Source: Ruminococcus sp. (GTDB taxonomy: Bacteria; Bacillota; Clostridia; Oscillospirales; Ruminococcaceae). Taken from it: DNA of 64,000 nucleotides. A program made the position numbers and the translations under genes. The notes beneath the pieces are model-generated. The model was not told the DNA's origin. It saw only the letters and a program-made list of their open reading frames with translations, and made no database searches. Where the stretch lies: contig NZ_JAFUAG010000013.1 in NCBI RefSeq assembly GCF_017464355.1, forward strand, positions 1-64,000, read 5' to 3'. Within the stretch, counting starts at the first letter, position 1, and each line of letters begins with the position of its first letter. Below are positions 43,812 through 52,987 of this stretch, piece after piece.

Positions 43812-43958
43812 GATTATGGAAAAAATGAAACGTATTTGTGGGAATTTGGGTTCTCCGATGCGATTTTTTTCAAAACTTTTTATAGTTAAAAGTTATTTTA
43901 ATTTCGTAAATGTATTTTGTTTTTAAAATATAACTAAATCTGAACGGAGGAATGCAGT

Positions 43959-44324
43959 ATGAAGACCATGAAAGCATTGACAGCATTTATAGCCGCCGCA
44001 GTTTGCATGAGCACAGTTGCGCTTACTGCATTTGCCGATGAGCCTGTACTTGACGAAGAAACTTCTACCGAGTGTGTGGCCACTGCTGAGGTCGCACCTG
44101 AGCTGGTTGAAGATGAGGCCGCTGAGATAAGCGCTGCTGTTGAGGGCGACGTAAACGGTGACGGCGAGTTGAATGTCATCGACCTGACACTGATCTCTGC
44201 TTATGTAAAGGGTCTTAAGTCAGTGGAGGATCCGGACGCTGCTGATGTCAACGGTGACGGTGATGTTAATGTTACCGATGTTGTACTGGTTGCAGGCGCT
44301 GTAAAGGGCATAGCTGCTCTTTGA
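43959..44324 (+). CDS. Minimal secreted dockerin protein
   Basis: A 121-residue protein. A signal peptide (MKTMKALTAFIAAAVCMSTV, cleavage after AFA) is followed by only about 35 acidic residues and then a type I dockerin (about 64-121) with GDVNGDGELNVIDLTLISAY and ADVNGDGDVNVTDVVLVAGA, both calcium loops intact and each followed by VKG. There is no room for a catalytic or binding module. It could occupy cohesins as a competitor or cap, or act as a small adaptor. CGGAGG precedes the ATG; own promoter and terminator. Confidence 0.9.
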   Translation: MKTMKALTAFIAAAVCMSTVALTAFADEPVLDEETSTECVATAEVAPELVEDEAAEISAAVEGDVNGDGELNVIDLTLISAYVKGLKSVEDPDAADVNGDGDVNVTDVVLVAGAVKGIAAL

Positions 44325-44340
44325 TATTTAATGCAAATTA

Positions 44341-44366
44341 GTCCCCGAAATATCGGGGGCTTTTTT
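44341..44366 (+). terminator. Terminator of the small dockerin gene
   Basis: GTCCCCGA-AATA-TCGGGGGC is followed by TTTTTT. Confidence 0.92.
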
Positions 44367-44390
44367 ATTTTGTACGGCATATTTTTCTGT

Positions 44391-44424
44391 TAAAAAAGCC
44401 ATAGTCGCTGGGACTATGGCTTTC
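44391..44424 (-). terminator. Terminator of the ABC efflux operon
   Basis: On the minus strand, AGCCATAGTC pairs with GACTATGGCT and is followed by TTTTTA. It begins a few bases after the permease stop. Confidence 0.88.
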
Positions 44425-44428
44425 TTGT

Positions 44429-45769
44429 TTATTCGTATCTCAGCGCATCTATGGGATCCATATTTCCTGCACGTTTTGCGGGGTAGTAGCCGAAGATAAG
44501 TCCTGTCAGCATAGAGAAGCCCAGAGATATGAGTATCGCGGGTACAGAGGGCTGAACTGTCAGGGTGATGTATTCAGCAAATTCAGAAGCAAGGGTGTTA
44601 AGCAGGTAAGAGGCCACCTTGCTTATCAGCACACCGTTGACTATGCCCAGTATGACGCCTATAGTTCCGCCTGTAAGGCATATGATTATAGCCTCGATGA
44701 CGAACTGGCTGCGTATATCTCCGTTAAGGGCGCCCAGCGCCTTGCGCACACCTATCTCGCGGGTACGCTCAAGTATACTTACAAGCATGATGTTCATAAC
44801 GCCCACACCGCCGACTATCAGCGATATAGCCGCAATGACCGATATGGCGATGGTGATAACGTTCAGCACGGTGTTTATCCTGCCTACAATTTCCTCCTCA
44901 TCGTATATACTCATATACCACTGTTCTTCGCCTTTGTATATCTTCTCGAAATAGTCGTTGATATAGCCCTTGGCAGTTTCCTTGTCGCATTTTGCTGTCC
45001 AGCCGATCTCGGCCTGTGGCAGCTTTGTTTCCTCGGGTGTAAGGCCTTCTTCCTTTAGCATGGTGTTGTAGGGGAAGAATATATAGGTAACGACCTGCAT
45101 CTTTTCCTGGTCGTTGTGGACCTTGTTTATGCTCAGGTCGTTTTTGTCAAGCTCGGTCAGCTCAAATATGCCGACTATCGTAAGGCTGATGTTGCAGCCC
45201 TTGTTCAGGCCTTTCAGGGTGTTGAACTTTATGGTCTTGCCGATGACATTTTCTGTGGTGCCGAAATACTGCTCACAGAAATAATCCGATACCAGGCAGG
45301 TGTTCTTGGCATTGGCCAGATCCTTTTTGGTGATGACCCTGCCTGTGGTCAGCTGCTTTTTGATCGAGTCCATAAAGTCATCTGAAACACCGTACATGGA
45401 AGCCTGTATGGGGTCGCCGTTGACATTAGCAGTTTCAACTCTGCCGTAAACATCGGAACAGCTGTAGGTCAACTCATCGGGGTGAAGATTTATCAGCTCC
45501 TGCACCTGGGAAAGGGTCAGCTCCAGGTTTGAGGGGAGATCGTGCCATTCGCCCGAATAATCCCTGTGTACATCAGGATAAATGCTCAGCTTGACCGAGC
45601 CTATCTCGCTGAAGGTATTCTGCAGGGTGCTGGATATGGAGTTGCCTATGGTGGTTATGGTTATTACCGCACTGATACCGATGATTATGCCCAGCATGGT
45701 CAGGAAAGACCTCATCTTGTTTATGGTCAGGGAGGTAAAGGCCATTTTTATACTTTCTACAAAATTCAC
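44429..45769 (-). CDS. ABC transporter permease, MacB family
   Basis: A 446-residue protein. The first membrane segment lies in MRSFLTMLGIIIGISAVITI, then a large extracytoplasmic MacB_PCD domain (about 45-285), then an FtsX domain with three spans, including IMLVSILERTREIGVRKALG, the typical coupling motif. It starts with a GTG at 45769 that overlaps the stop of the ATPase gene (GTGA). With the ATPase and the adaptor it forms a three-gene tripartite-style exporter. In Gram-positives such systems often export peptides or drugs. Confidence 0.93.
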   Translation of the reverse strand: MNFVESIKMAFTSLTINKMRSFLTMLGIIIGISAVITITTIGNSISSTLQNTFSEIGSVKLSIYPDVHRDYSGEWHDLPSNLELTLSQVQELINLHPDELTYSCSDVYGRVETANVNGDPIQASMYGVSDDFMDSIKKQLTTGRVITKKDLANAKNTCLVSDYFCEQYFGTTENVIGKTIKFNTLKGLNKGCNISLTIVGIFELTELDKNDLSINKVHNDQEKMQVVTYIFFPYNTMLKEEGLTPEETKLPQAEIGWTAKCDKETAKGYINDYFEKIYKGEEQWYMSIYDEEEIVGRINTVLNVITIAISVIAAISLIVGGVGVMNIMLVSILERTREIGVRKALGALNGDIRSQFVIEAIIICLTGGTIGVILGIVNGVLISKVASYLLNTLASEFAEYITLTVQPSVPAILISLGFSMLTGLIFGYYPAKRAGNMDPIDALRYE

Positions 45770-46476
45770 AGGGCACCCCCCTTTGCTGAGTCAGCTATTA
45801 TCCTGCCGTCGCTTATGGTCAGCATACGCTCGGTCTCGGCGGCAAGTTCGGGGCTGTGGGTTATGAGGACTATGGTCTTGCCCTGCTTGTCGTGCAGCTC
45901 ATGGAAAAGGTCCATGACCATACGGCCTGTCTTGGTATCCAGGGCGCCTGTAGGCTCGTCTGCCAGTATTATTGAAGGGTCATTTGCCATGGCTCTGGCA
46001 ATGGCCACACGCTGTTTCTGTCCGCCCGAGAGCCTTGCGGGGTCGTGGGTGTAGCGGTCGCCCATGCCCACCAGCTCTATCAGCTCCATGGCACGCTGTG
46101 TGCGCTTTTTCTGGGAGACCCCTGCGTACATCATGGGCATCTCCACATTTTTCAGGGCTGATATTTTGGGTATAAGATTGAAATTCTGGAACACGAAGCC
46201 TATCTCCTTGTTCCGTATACGGGAGAGCGCCTTGTCGTCCATCACCCTGGTGGTGGTGCCGTTAAGGAGATACTCGCCCTCGGTAGGTCTGTCAAGAAGT
46301 CCGATAATGTTCATGAGAGTGGATTTGCCCGAGCCTGAGGCCCCCACTATGGAAACAAATTCCCCCTCGCAGATATCCAGCCCGATATCGAACAATATCT
46401 GGAGTTCGTTGGGTTCACCCACATAATACTTCTTGGTAACAGACTGCATATGTATTACGGGCTCACTTCTTTTCAT
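45766..46476 (-). CDS. ABC transporter ATP-binding protein, MacB/LolD type
   Basis: A 236-residue protein with Walker A GASGSGKSTLMN, Q-loop FVFQNFNLIPKI, signature RLSGGQKQRVAIARAMANDP, Walker B IILADEPTGALD and H-loop VLITHSPELA. It overlaps both neighbours by a few bases and is the energy-coupling subunit of the exporter encoded at 44429-47842. Confidence 0.96.
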   Translation of the reverse strand: MKRSEPVIHMQSVTKKYYVGEPNELQILFDIGLDICEGEFVSIVGASGSGKSTLMNIIGLLDRPTEGEYLLNGTTTRVMDDKALSRIRNKEIGFVFQNFNLIPKISALKNVEMPMMYAGVSQKKRTQRAMELIELVGMGDRYTHDPARLSGGQKQRVAIARAMANDPSIILADEPTGALDTKTGRMVMDLFHELHDKQGKTIVLITHSPELAAETERMLTISDGRIIADSAKGGAL

Positions 46477-47842
46477 TGATATTTACCCTCGCTCCCTCCT
46501 CCACAGGCTCAAGGTCGCCGTCTGTGGGGTCTTCGATGATGAGGTCGCCCTCCTTGATATCGCCGCTTACCAACTCGGTGTAGAAGTCAGCTTCAGTACC
46601 TGTAGTGACCTTTCTCTTTTCGGCTATATAGCCGCCCTGCTCGTCATCGGCGGGCACAGCCACGAAGACATAGTTCTCGCCGTCTTCTTCAAACACGCCG
46701 GAATAGGGGATACTCAGCTTCTCGCCTACGTCATTCAGCACCAGGTCAACGGTGGCGGACATACCTATCATCAATGTATCATTGGTTTCATCAAGGGTGA
46801 CTTCCACCTTGTACCCCGAAGTTTCGCTGGCGGGGTCAACGGTCAGCACATTGACTATACGGGATATTTTAGCAGGGAATTCCTCGCCGGGCAGCACCTT
46901 TGAGGTAACGGTGGCTTTCATGCCCTCGGATATCTTGGTGATGTCCGTTTCCTTTACCGTCAGCTCGATGACGGTCTTGTCGGTGTTCACTATGGTCATG
47001 ATAGAGGGTGCTGAGGGCATACTGCCTTCGTTTACGTTCATGGCGGTGATTATGCCGCTCTGGGGTGCGTAGACATTGCACTGCTCTATCTGCTCGCTGA
47101 GCTTATCCAGCTTTTTCTGGCCGTCGTCGGTAACATCGTAGGCCTCCGCGTCAATGAGGTCCTGAATGCTCTGTATGGACTCATCATACTGGGTGGCGGT
47201 ATCATTGTAGGCCTCCTGTGCCTGGGTAACGGCCTCATCTAAGGTCTTCAGGGTGGGCTTCATCTGCTCGATAGCGGCATAGGCGGTATCGTAGTCATAC
47301 AGCTCATTGCCCTCATCGATAGCGGTGTTGTATTCGCCTACCAGCTTGTTGTACTTATCGTAGGCCTCGTCCCTTTCCTTGGTGGCATTGTCGATAGCCC
47401 GCTGGGCTCTGGCAAGGGCGGTGGCCTTTTTGTTCTCGGTGGAGGTCAGGTCGCGGGCATTTTTGTCATGCCCTGATTTTTCCTTTTTGTCGGAGGTATC
47501 CAGCTGTTCCTTGAGTGAGTCGTATTCCTCCTGCAGCTCGGTGCTGTCGAAAACGCACAGCAGGTCGCCCTCCTTCACCATATCGCCCAGGCTGACCTTT
47601 ACCTCGCTTACCGAACAGTTCAGCTTTGTGGTGACATCGACCGTGCCGTTGCCTATAACTGTGCCTGTGGCGGAAAGGGTATCCGAGAGGTCGTTCATTC
47701 CCGCGGGTACCGCCGAGTACTTCATATTTGCTATCATGGCTTCGTTAGCTGACTTAGCCATCTGCGAAACACCATATATGCCGCCGCCCACCACAAGGGC
47801 AATGACCGCAGGCATGATTATCGCTTTCTTCTTGACTGCCAT
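46463..47842 (-). CDS. HlyD/MacA-type membrane fusion adaptor
   Basis: A 459-residue protein with an N-terminal anchor (MAVKKKAIIMPAVIALVVGG), a lipoyl-like half (GTVDVTTKLNCSVSEVKVSL...LCVFDS), a long coiled-coil hairpin (about 110-250), the second lipoyl half (CNVYAPQSGIITAMNVNEGS), and beta-barrel domains. It is the first gene of the exporter operon. TTAAGGAGG precedes the ATG at 47842; the frame to 47899 is untranslated leader. Confidence 0.92.
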   Translation of the reverse strand: MAVKKKAIIMPAVIALVVGGGIYGVSQMAKSANEAMIANMKYSAVPAGMNDLSDTLSATGTVIGNGTVDVTTKLNCSVSEVKVSLGDMVKEGDLLCVFDSTELQEEYDSLKEQLDTSDKKEKSGHDKNARDLTSTENKKATALARAQRAIDNATKERDEAYDKYNKLVGEYNTAIDEGNELYDYDTAYAAIEQMKPTLKTLDEAVTQAQEAYNDTATQYDESIQSIQDLIDAEAYDVTDDGQKKLDKLSEQIEQCNVYAPQSGIITAMNVNEGSMPSAPSIMTIVNTDKTVIELTVKETDITKISEGMKATVTSKVLPGEEFPAKISRIVNVLTVDPASETSGYKVEVTLDETNDTLMIGMSATVDLVLNDVGEKLSIPYSGVFEEDGENYVFVAVPADDEQGGYIAEKRKVTTGTEADFYTELVSGDIKEGDLIIEDPTDGDLEPVEEGARVNINEKK

Positions 47843-47956
47843 ATTCTTTGCCTCCTTAAAATTGCAGCTTTGGTTATCATATTTAAAGTATATCACCACA
47901 AGTATTAAAAAGTCTTTAAAAACTTATCTATTTTTACAAAGAGCGTTCCCGAGATA

Positions 47957-48520
47957 TCATTTTCTTTCAGCGGGGCATTTATACACCACAGGGCAGTTAT
48001 AGCTGTCTTCGTTGGCTATCACGACCCTTTCCCCTATGGCTATTTTCGGGTGATCCTTTTCCAGGCAGCAGACATTTTCGTATATCTGTCCGCCGATCTC
48101 AACGGTGCAGTAGTAGTAGTCGCCCACAGTTTCAAACAAGGTGTACCTGTGCCTGAAGCTGCCTTGTTCGACGGTTTTTTCAAAGGGAAGATAAGCGGTG
48201 CTTTTTCCTGAAAGCTTAGCACAGCGCACGGTCTTATCGATGACCCTGCCGTAAACGGCTGACCATTCTGCGGGCTTGTGCAGGCTAATGGTCATGGGCA
48301 GGCCTAAAAATCCCAGCACCAGCAGGTAAAAAAGCGGGAACTCTTTCTCGACGATAAGCGTGTAGATACTTGCGATGAGCAGCATGGCCGAAAAAACGGT
48401 GAATGCTCTTTTCATGGTACTATGGCCGCTTTTCTTTTCAAGCATTTTTATCTCGTCACGGGTGAGCTTTTCTTCCTGCTGAGATGAGAGCGCTTTAAGC
48501 TCAAAGTAAGAGAGTGTCAT
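47957..48520 (-). CDS. Hypothetical membrane protein
   Basis: A 187-residue protein starting MTLSYFELKALSSQQEEKLT. Two adjacent membrane spans lie at about 38-58 and 65-82, followed by a soluble C-terminal domain of about 100 residues (RVIDKTVRCAKLSGKSTAYL...YNCPVVYKCPAERK) with four Cys. I recognise no family. RBS AGAAAGG. It is followed by the adaptor gene of the exporter after 115 bp and could be part of its transcript. Confidence 0.75.
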   Translation of the reverse strand: MTLSYFELKALSSQQEEKLTRDEIKMLEKKSGHSTMKRAFTVFSAMLLIASIYTLIVEKEFPLFYLLVLGFLGLPMTISLHKPAEWSAVYGRVIDKTVRCAKLSGKSTAYLPFEKTVEQGSFRHRYTLFETVGDYYYCTVEIGGQIYENVCCLEKDHPKIAIGERVVIANEDSYNCPVVYKCPAERK

Positions 48521-48640
48521 ATGCTGTTACCTTTCTGCGTGAAGCAGCTAAAACAGATTCGGGGGATACCCTTTTGAAAGGACCCCCCGATGTGATATAC
48601 TTGTTTATGCGCATTCGCCTTGCACGGCGGACGCTTTTGC

Positions 48641-49735
48641 TCAGACGTTGAACTTGAACAGCACGATATCGCCGTCCTGCATAACGTACTCCTTGCCCTC
48701 CTGTCTGGCAAGACCTTTTTCTCTTACAGCGGCCATGGAGCCGTACTGCATGAGGTCATCAAAGCTGACAACTTCTGCCCTGATGAAGCCTCTCTCGAAG
48801 TCGGAATGTATCTTGCCTGCGGCCTGGGGTGCCTTGGTGCCCCTGGTGATAGTCCAGGCTCTTACCTCGGGTTCGCCTGCGGTCAGGAAAGAGATAAGAC
48901 CCAGCAGTGCATATCCCTCCTTGATGATACGGTCAAGACCCGAAGTTTCAAGACCCAGGTCAGCTAAGAACATAGCCTTGTCCTCGGCGTCCATATCGGA
49001 TATCTCAGCTTCTATCTGGGCGCAGATGGGCAGTACAGCGGCTTTCTCGCCGGCAGCTATCTCGCAGACCTTCTTGTAGTTGGCGTTAGTTTCGATATTG
49101 TTGCGGAAGTCGTTCTCACTGAGGTTAGCCGCATAGATGACAGGCTTGAGGGACAGCAGGGGAGTTTCCTTCAGCAGCTCCAGCTCGTCATCGGTCATAT
49201 CAAAGCTTCTGGCAGAGTGACCCTCCTCCAGGTGGGCTTTCAGCTTTTCAAGAAACTCTACCACAGCCCCCAGGGACTTGTCGCCCTTCATGGCCTTTTT
49301 GGTGCGGTCGATACGTCTGTCGATAAGCTCCACATCAGAGAAGATAAGTTCAAGGTCGATAGTCTCGATATCTCTTGCGGGGTCGATAGAACCGTCAACG
49401 TGGATAATATTGTCGTCCTCAAAGCAGCGTACAACATGGACGATAGCGTCCACCTCGCGGATATTTGCCAAAAACTTGTTGCCCAGACCCTCGCCCTTTG
49501 AAGCGCCCTTTACCAGACCTGCGATGTCCACGAATTCAAGGGTGGCAGGGGTGAATTTTACGGGGTGGTACATATCAGCCAGCGCATCAAGGCGCTTGTC
49601 GGGAACTGATACGATGCCCACGTTGGGCTCGATAGTGCAGAAAGGATAGTTTGCCGATTCTGCACCTGCATTTGTCAGTGCGTTGAAAAGTGTTGATTTG
49701 CCGACATTCGGCAGACCTACCATGCCAAGTTTCAT
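48641..49735 (-). CDS. ychF: Redox-regulated ribosome-associated ATPase YchF (Obg family)
   Basis: At 364 residues it has typical YchF length. The P-loop is GLPNVGKSTLFNALTNAGAE, with NYPFCTIEPNVGIV as switch I and VDIAGLVKGASKGEGLGNKF as switch II. A coiled-coil insert is present, and the C-terminal TGS domain includes ISFLTAGEPEVRAWTITRG and IHSDFERGFIRAEVV. It binds ATP in preference to GTP and associates with ribosomes. RBS AAAGGAG. Confidence 0.98.
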   Translation of the reverse strand: MKLGMVGLPNVGKSTLFNALTNAGAESANYPFCTIEPNVGIVSVPDKRLDALADMYHPVKFTPATLEFVDIAGLVKGASKGEGLGNKFLANIREVDAIVHVVRCFEDDNIIHVDGSIDPARDIETIDLELIFSDVELIDRRIDRTKKAMKGDKSLGAVVEFLEKLKAHLEEGHSARSFDMTDDELELLKETPLLSLKPVIYAANLSENDFRNNIETNANYKKVCEIAAGEKAAVLPICAQIEAEISDMDAEDKAMFLADLGLETSGLDRIIKEGYALLGLISFLTAGEPEVRAWTITRGTKAPQAAGKIHSDFERGFIRAEVVSFDDLMQYGSMAAVREKGLARQEGKEYVMQDGDIVLFKFNV

Positions 49736-49784
49736 ATACTTTTACTCTCCTTTATAAATGGTTGCTCATATCATCTTTTGGGGC

Positions 49785-50027
49785 TTACTGTTCGTCGCAG
49801 CAGCCCTCAGCGGTGATGCTGTCGCAGGGTGTGAAGTTGCCGCTGTCGGTGCAGTTGTTGCCATTGTCACAGCCGTTGTTGCAGCCTATCTTGATACCCT
49901 TTTTGATGGGCGCGAACAAAAATCCCACGATAACGCCCAGCAGGAACAGTGCCAGACCTTTCCAGAAATAGCCCACCTGAGGTGTCTTGACTTCTTCATC
50001 GAAAATAGTTTTCAGTACGTCTTTCAT
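49785..50027 (-). CDS. Small single-span protein with Cys/Asn-rich tail
   Basis: An 80-residue protein. After a short cytoplasmic start, one membrane span (WKGLALFLLGVIVGFLFAPI) is followed by IKIGCNNGCDNGNNC and a tail ending EGCCDEQ, with six Cys in about 30 residues. It may bind metal or form disulfides outside the cell. AGGAGG precedes the ATG. Family unknown. It lies between ychF and the permease gene on the same strand. Confidence 0.72.
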   Translation of the reverse strand: MKDVLKTIFDEEVKTPQVGYFWKGLALFLLGVIVGFLFAPIKKGIKIGCNNGCDNGNNCTDSGNFTPCDSITAEGCCDEQ

Positions 50028-50077
50028 TTTTTATACCTCCTGAATTTATATTGTCTGTCGGATAGTTTCTGCGGGTG

Positions 50078-52885
50078 TCATTCCACCGATTTCAGCGAAC
50101 CAATCATATCTACCTTTTTCAGCGTGAAATGCAGCGCCAGATCCACCAGCAGGGTGAAGACCGCAGTTATGGCAGCACCCCATACCAGTGCGCTGCCTGC
50201 CAGCTCACGGTTGAACATCATGATATCCACCTCTGCGGTGACGGTAACGAAATAGTGCAGCACCTTGCCCACGGGAAGTCCCGCTAAAATGCCTATGGCG
50301 GCAGATATGAGATTTTCCCGCAGGATATAGTCGTCCGTTTCGCTGTCAAAGAAGCCCAGCACTTTGACGGTGGCTATCTCCCGCAGACGCTCGGTTATGT
50401 TTATGCTGGCCAGGTCGTAAAGCACCACTGCTGCCAGCAGGCCTGCGCTGACTATCAGCACAGCTACCACGGTGTTCAGGCTGTCCACGGAATTGAGGAA
50501 GCCCTCGCACTGGTCGTCCTTGGTGGTCAGCCCGTAGAAGCAGTCGTTCTCCAGGAACCTGACTCTGAAATCTTCCAGCACCGTGCCGCTTTGCAGGCCT
50601 ATGAAAGAAACGTTGAACTTTGGCGCCCGCCCGTAGCCTTCCTCATAGGTATCAGCGGACATAAAGGCATAGTGGAAAGCGTAGTTCACGCAAACACCGT
50701 CCACACGGAACTCAGCGGAATTTCCGTCGGGGTCGCTGAGGGTGACGGTGCTGCCTGTTTCGGCGCCCAGCAGCTTTGCCAGCTTATTTGTAAGCACCAC
50801 CCCGCCTTTTTCGGGGAACAGCTTGCTGCCCTCATCGGTGCTGCGCAGCTTGACGTATTCTTCCAGCCTGTCGACATTCTCGGGCACGCATATGCTGGTA
50901 CTGTAAGTCCCCTCATCGTAGGAAACCTCGTACTCCGTCAGCATGGTCTGCATATGGCTGTCTATCCCGTCCATGGAATTCATTGTATCTTCCAGTTCAT
51001 CATAGGTATAGCGGCCGTTGAGGACAGCTATGCAGTCATAGGCGAAAACATCGCCAAACTGCTTATCCACCACAGAGCTGATAGAATGCTTGAGCCCGAA
51101 GCCTGTGATTATCAGGGCAGTGCAGCCTGCCACACCCACCAGCGTCATGAAAAAGCGGCGCTTGTATCTGAACATATTCCTGGTCGTGACCTTGCCCATA
51201 AAGCTGAATTTTTCCCACAGGGCAGGCAGCTTTTCCAGGAGTATCCTTTTGCCTGCACGGGGGGGCTTGGGGCGCATAAGGCTCCCCGGGACTTCCCGCA
51301 GCTCACGCAGGCAGGTATATGCCGTCACCCCGCAGATGCAAATGACCGCAGCAAGGGCACTTCCTGCTATATAGACAGGGCGCATGGGGGTCTGCAATCG
51401 GGGAATATTGTACAACATTTTGTACCCGTTGTAGATCATTCTCGGGAAGATGACCAGCCCTATGACCGAGCCGCCCACGCCGCCCAGCAGGGCAGCTGTT
51501 CCCGAATAGACCAGATATTTCGCAAGTATCTCACCGTCGGTATAGCCCAGGGCTTTCAGCACACCTATGCTGCCCCGCTGCTCCTCGATGAGCCTTGACA
51601 TGGTGGTCAGGCAGACCAGTGCCGCCACCAGTATGAAAAACACAGGGAACACCCGTGAGATATAGTCTATCTTGCGGCTGTCGCCCTCAAAGGAAGAATA
51701 GTCGCTGCTGGCCTCAAATCGGTCAAAGCAGTATATCTCGGGGGCTGCAGCCGAAGCCTGGGCCAGTTCGCCCTCGGCTTCCTTTATCCGGCTGTAGGCT
51801 TCGTCCAGCTCAGCCTGATATTTTTTGTGTCCCTCACCGTTGGGGTCGTTCCCGTCGTCCATAAGCTCCTTGGCTATGCTGAGTGCTTTCTTCGCCCGCA
51901 GCATGGCGGACTTTTCCAGCAGAGTATCTCTGCCGTCCTCCAGATTTTTCTCGTAGGCCTCGGTGGCACGCTTGGCAGTTTTGAGTATGTCGGGGTACTT
52001 AGCCTTAAGCTCATCGTAGTCCATACTGACAAACTCCTGCAGGGTGTCCGCCGTGGACTGTGCAGAGTTTATCTTGCTCTGCGCCTGTTCCCGCAGGTCT
52101 TCAAAGCGGGCATTCACGCTTTCCTCGAAGGCAGCCTTTGCCGCCGCCCCCTGCTTTTCCACGCTTTTGCGGTACTCCTCGGAAAAGGGATCCTCTTCAT
52201 CGAGCCCCTCCAGGTCAACGAACATCTCGGTGTAGTAGCTGGTGATGAACTCCTCCTCCCGCAGGAAGATATTTGAAACTATAGTACCGTCACCCTCGGT
52301 GGTAGCGTCCCTCTCAAAGCCTATATACTGGGGCGAGGTCACTATGCCCACTATTTCAAACTCGTCGTTTTCAAGGGTATCTGTCAGCTTTTTTGTACTG
52401 TCAGGGTCGGTCAGCCGAAGCTTTTCGCCTATCCTGAAGGTATCGGGGGAAGATATCTTTATCTCCACCGCACACTCTCCGTCGTTTTCGGGAAGCCTGC
52501 CCTCCACCACATTCAGCTTGTTCATGAGATTAGGGCTGCTGTCATCAAGGCTTGAATTGAAGGAAATGCATTTCAGCACAAGGTTACGGTTCTTGTGATA
52601 ATAGAAAACGTCCTTGGAATAGGCAGCGTGTGCCCCGCGGACATTCTCTGCCATTTTGACGGCTTCCACATCAGGGGAGCGCACGCCTATGGCGGAGGTG
52701 AGCTTCAAGTCCATTAATTTGTACTCTCTGAAATATTCCGCCGCAGTGCCCGTCATGTCGGGCTTGGTGGCCTTGACCCCCGAAAAGAACCCGCAGCCCA
52801 GAGCCGCTATTAGCAGCACCGAGAGAAACCGCCCTGCATTCCGCCTTATCTCACGGAGGGTATCTTTCAGTATTACATTGTTCAA
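50078..52885 (-). CDS. Large FtsX-like ABC permease, two FtsX domains
   Basis: A 935-residue protein. The first span lies at FLSVLLIAALGCGFFSGVKA, an ectodomain of about 400 residues includes a long coiled coil (about 255-390), the first FtsX domain is at about 410-540 (RLIEEQRGSIGVLKALGYTD), a second ectodomain follows, and the last FtsX domain is at the C-terminus (ITERLREIATVKVLGFFDSE). It resembles BceB/YvaD-type or predicted adhesin/lipid exporters. No ATPase gene is adjacent, so the partner must be elsewhere. Translation starts at TTG (52885), with GGAGG 8 bases upstream; no ATG is nearby in frame. Confidence 0.88.
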   Translation of the reverse strand: MNNVILKDTLREIRRNAGRFLSVLLIAALGCGFFSGVKATKPDMTGTAAEYFREYKLMDLKLTSAIGVRSPDVEAVKMAENVRGAHAAYSKDVFYYHKNRNLVLKCISFNSSLDDSSPNLMNKLNVVEGRLPENDGECAVEIKISSPDTFRIGEKLRLTDPDSTKKLTDTLENDEFEIVGIVTSPQYIGFERDATTEGDGTIVSNIFLREEEFITSYYTEMFVDLEGLDEEDPFSEEYRKSVEKQGAAAKAAFEESVNARFEDLREQAQSKINSAQSTADTLQEFVSMDYDELKAKYPDILKTAKRATEAYEKNLEDGRDTLLEKSAMLRAKKALSIAKELMDDGNDPNGEGHKKYQAELDEAYSRIKEAEGELAQASAAAPEIYCFDRFEASSDYSSFEGDSRKIDYISRVFPVFFILVAALVCLTTMSRLIEEQRGSIGVLKALGYTDGEILAKYLVYSGTAALLGGVGGSVIGLVIFPRMIYNGYKMLYNIPRLQTPMRPVYIAGSALAAVICICGVTAYTCLRELREVPGSLMRPKPPRAGKRILLEKLPALWEKFSFMGKVTTRNMFRYKRRFFMTLVGVAGCTALIITGFGLKHSISSVVDKQFGDVFAYDCIAVLNGRYTYDELEDTMNSMDGIDSHMQTMLTEYEVSYDEGTYSTSICVPENVDRLEEYVKLRSTDEGSKLFPEKGGVVLTNKLAKLLGAETGSTVTLSDPDGNSAEFRVDGVCVNYAFHYAFMSADTYEEGYGRAPKFNVSFIGLQSGTVLEDFRVRFLENDCFYGLTTKDDQCEGFLNSVDSLNTVVAVLIVSAGLLAAVVLYDLASINITERLREIATVKVLGFFDSETDDYILRENLISAAIGILAGLPVGKVLHYFVTVTAEVDIMMFNRELAGSALVWGAAITAVFTLLVDLALHFTLKKVDMIGSLKSVE

Positions 52886-52987
52886 AGGCGATACCTCCCG
52901 TAGTGGACTTAAGGGGTCTGCGTTTTACTGTAACAGGTACACTGCTGATATCAGCATGAAGATATCAGCAGTACCCGAAGTATTCAA

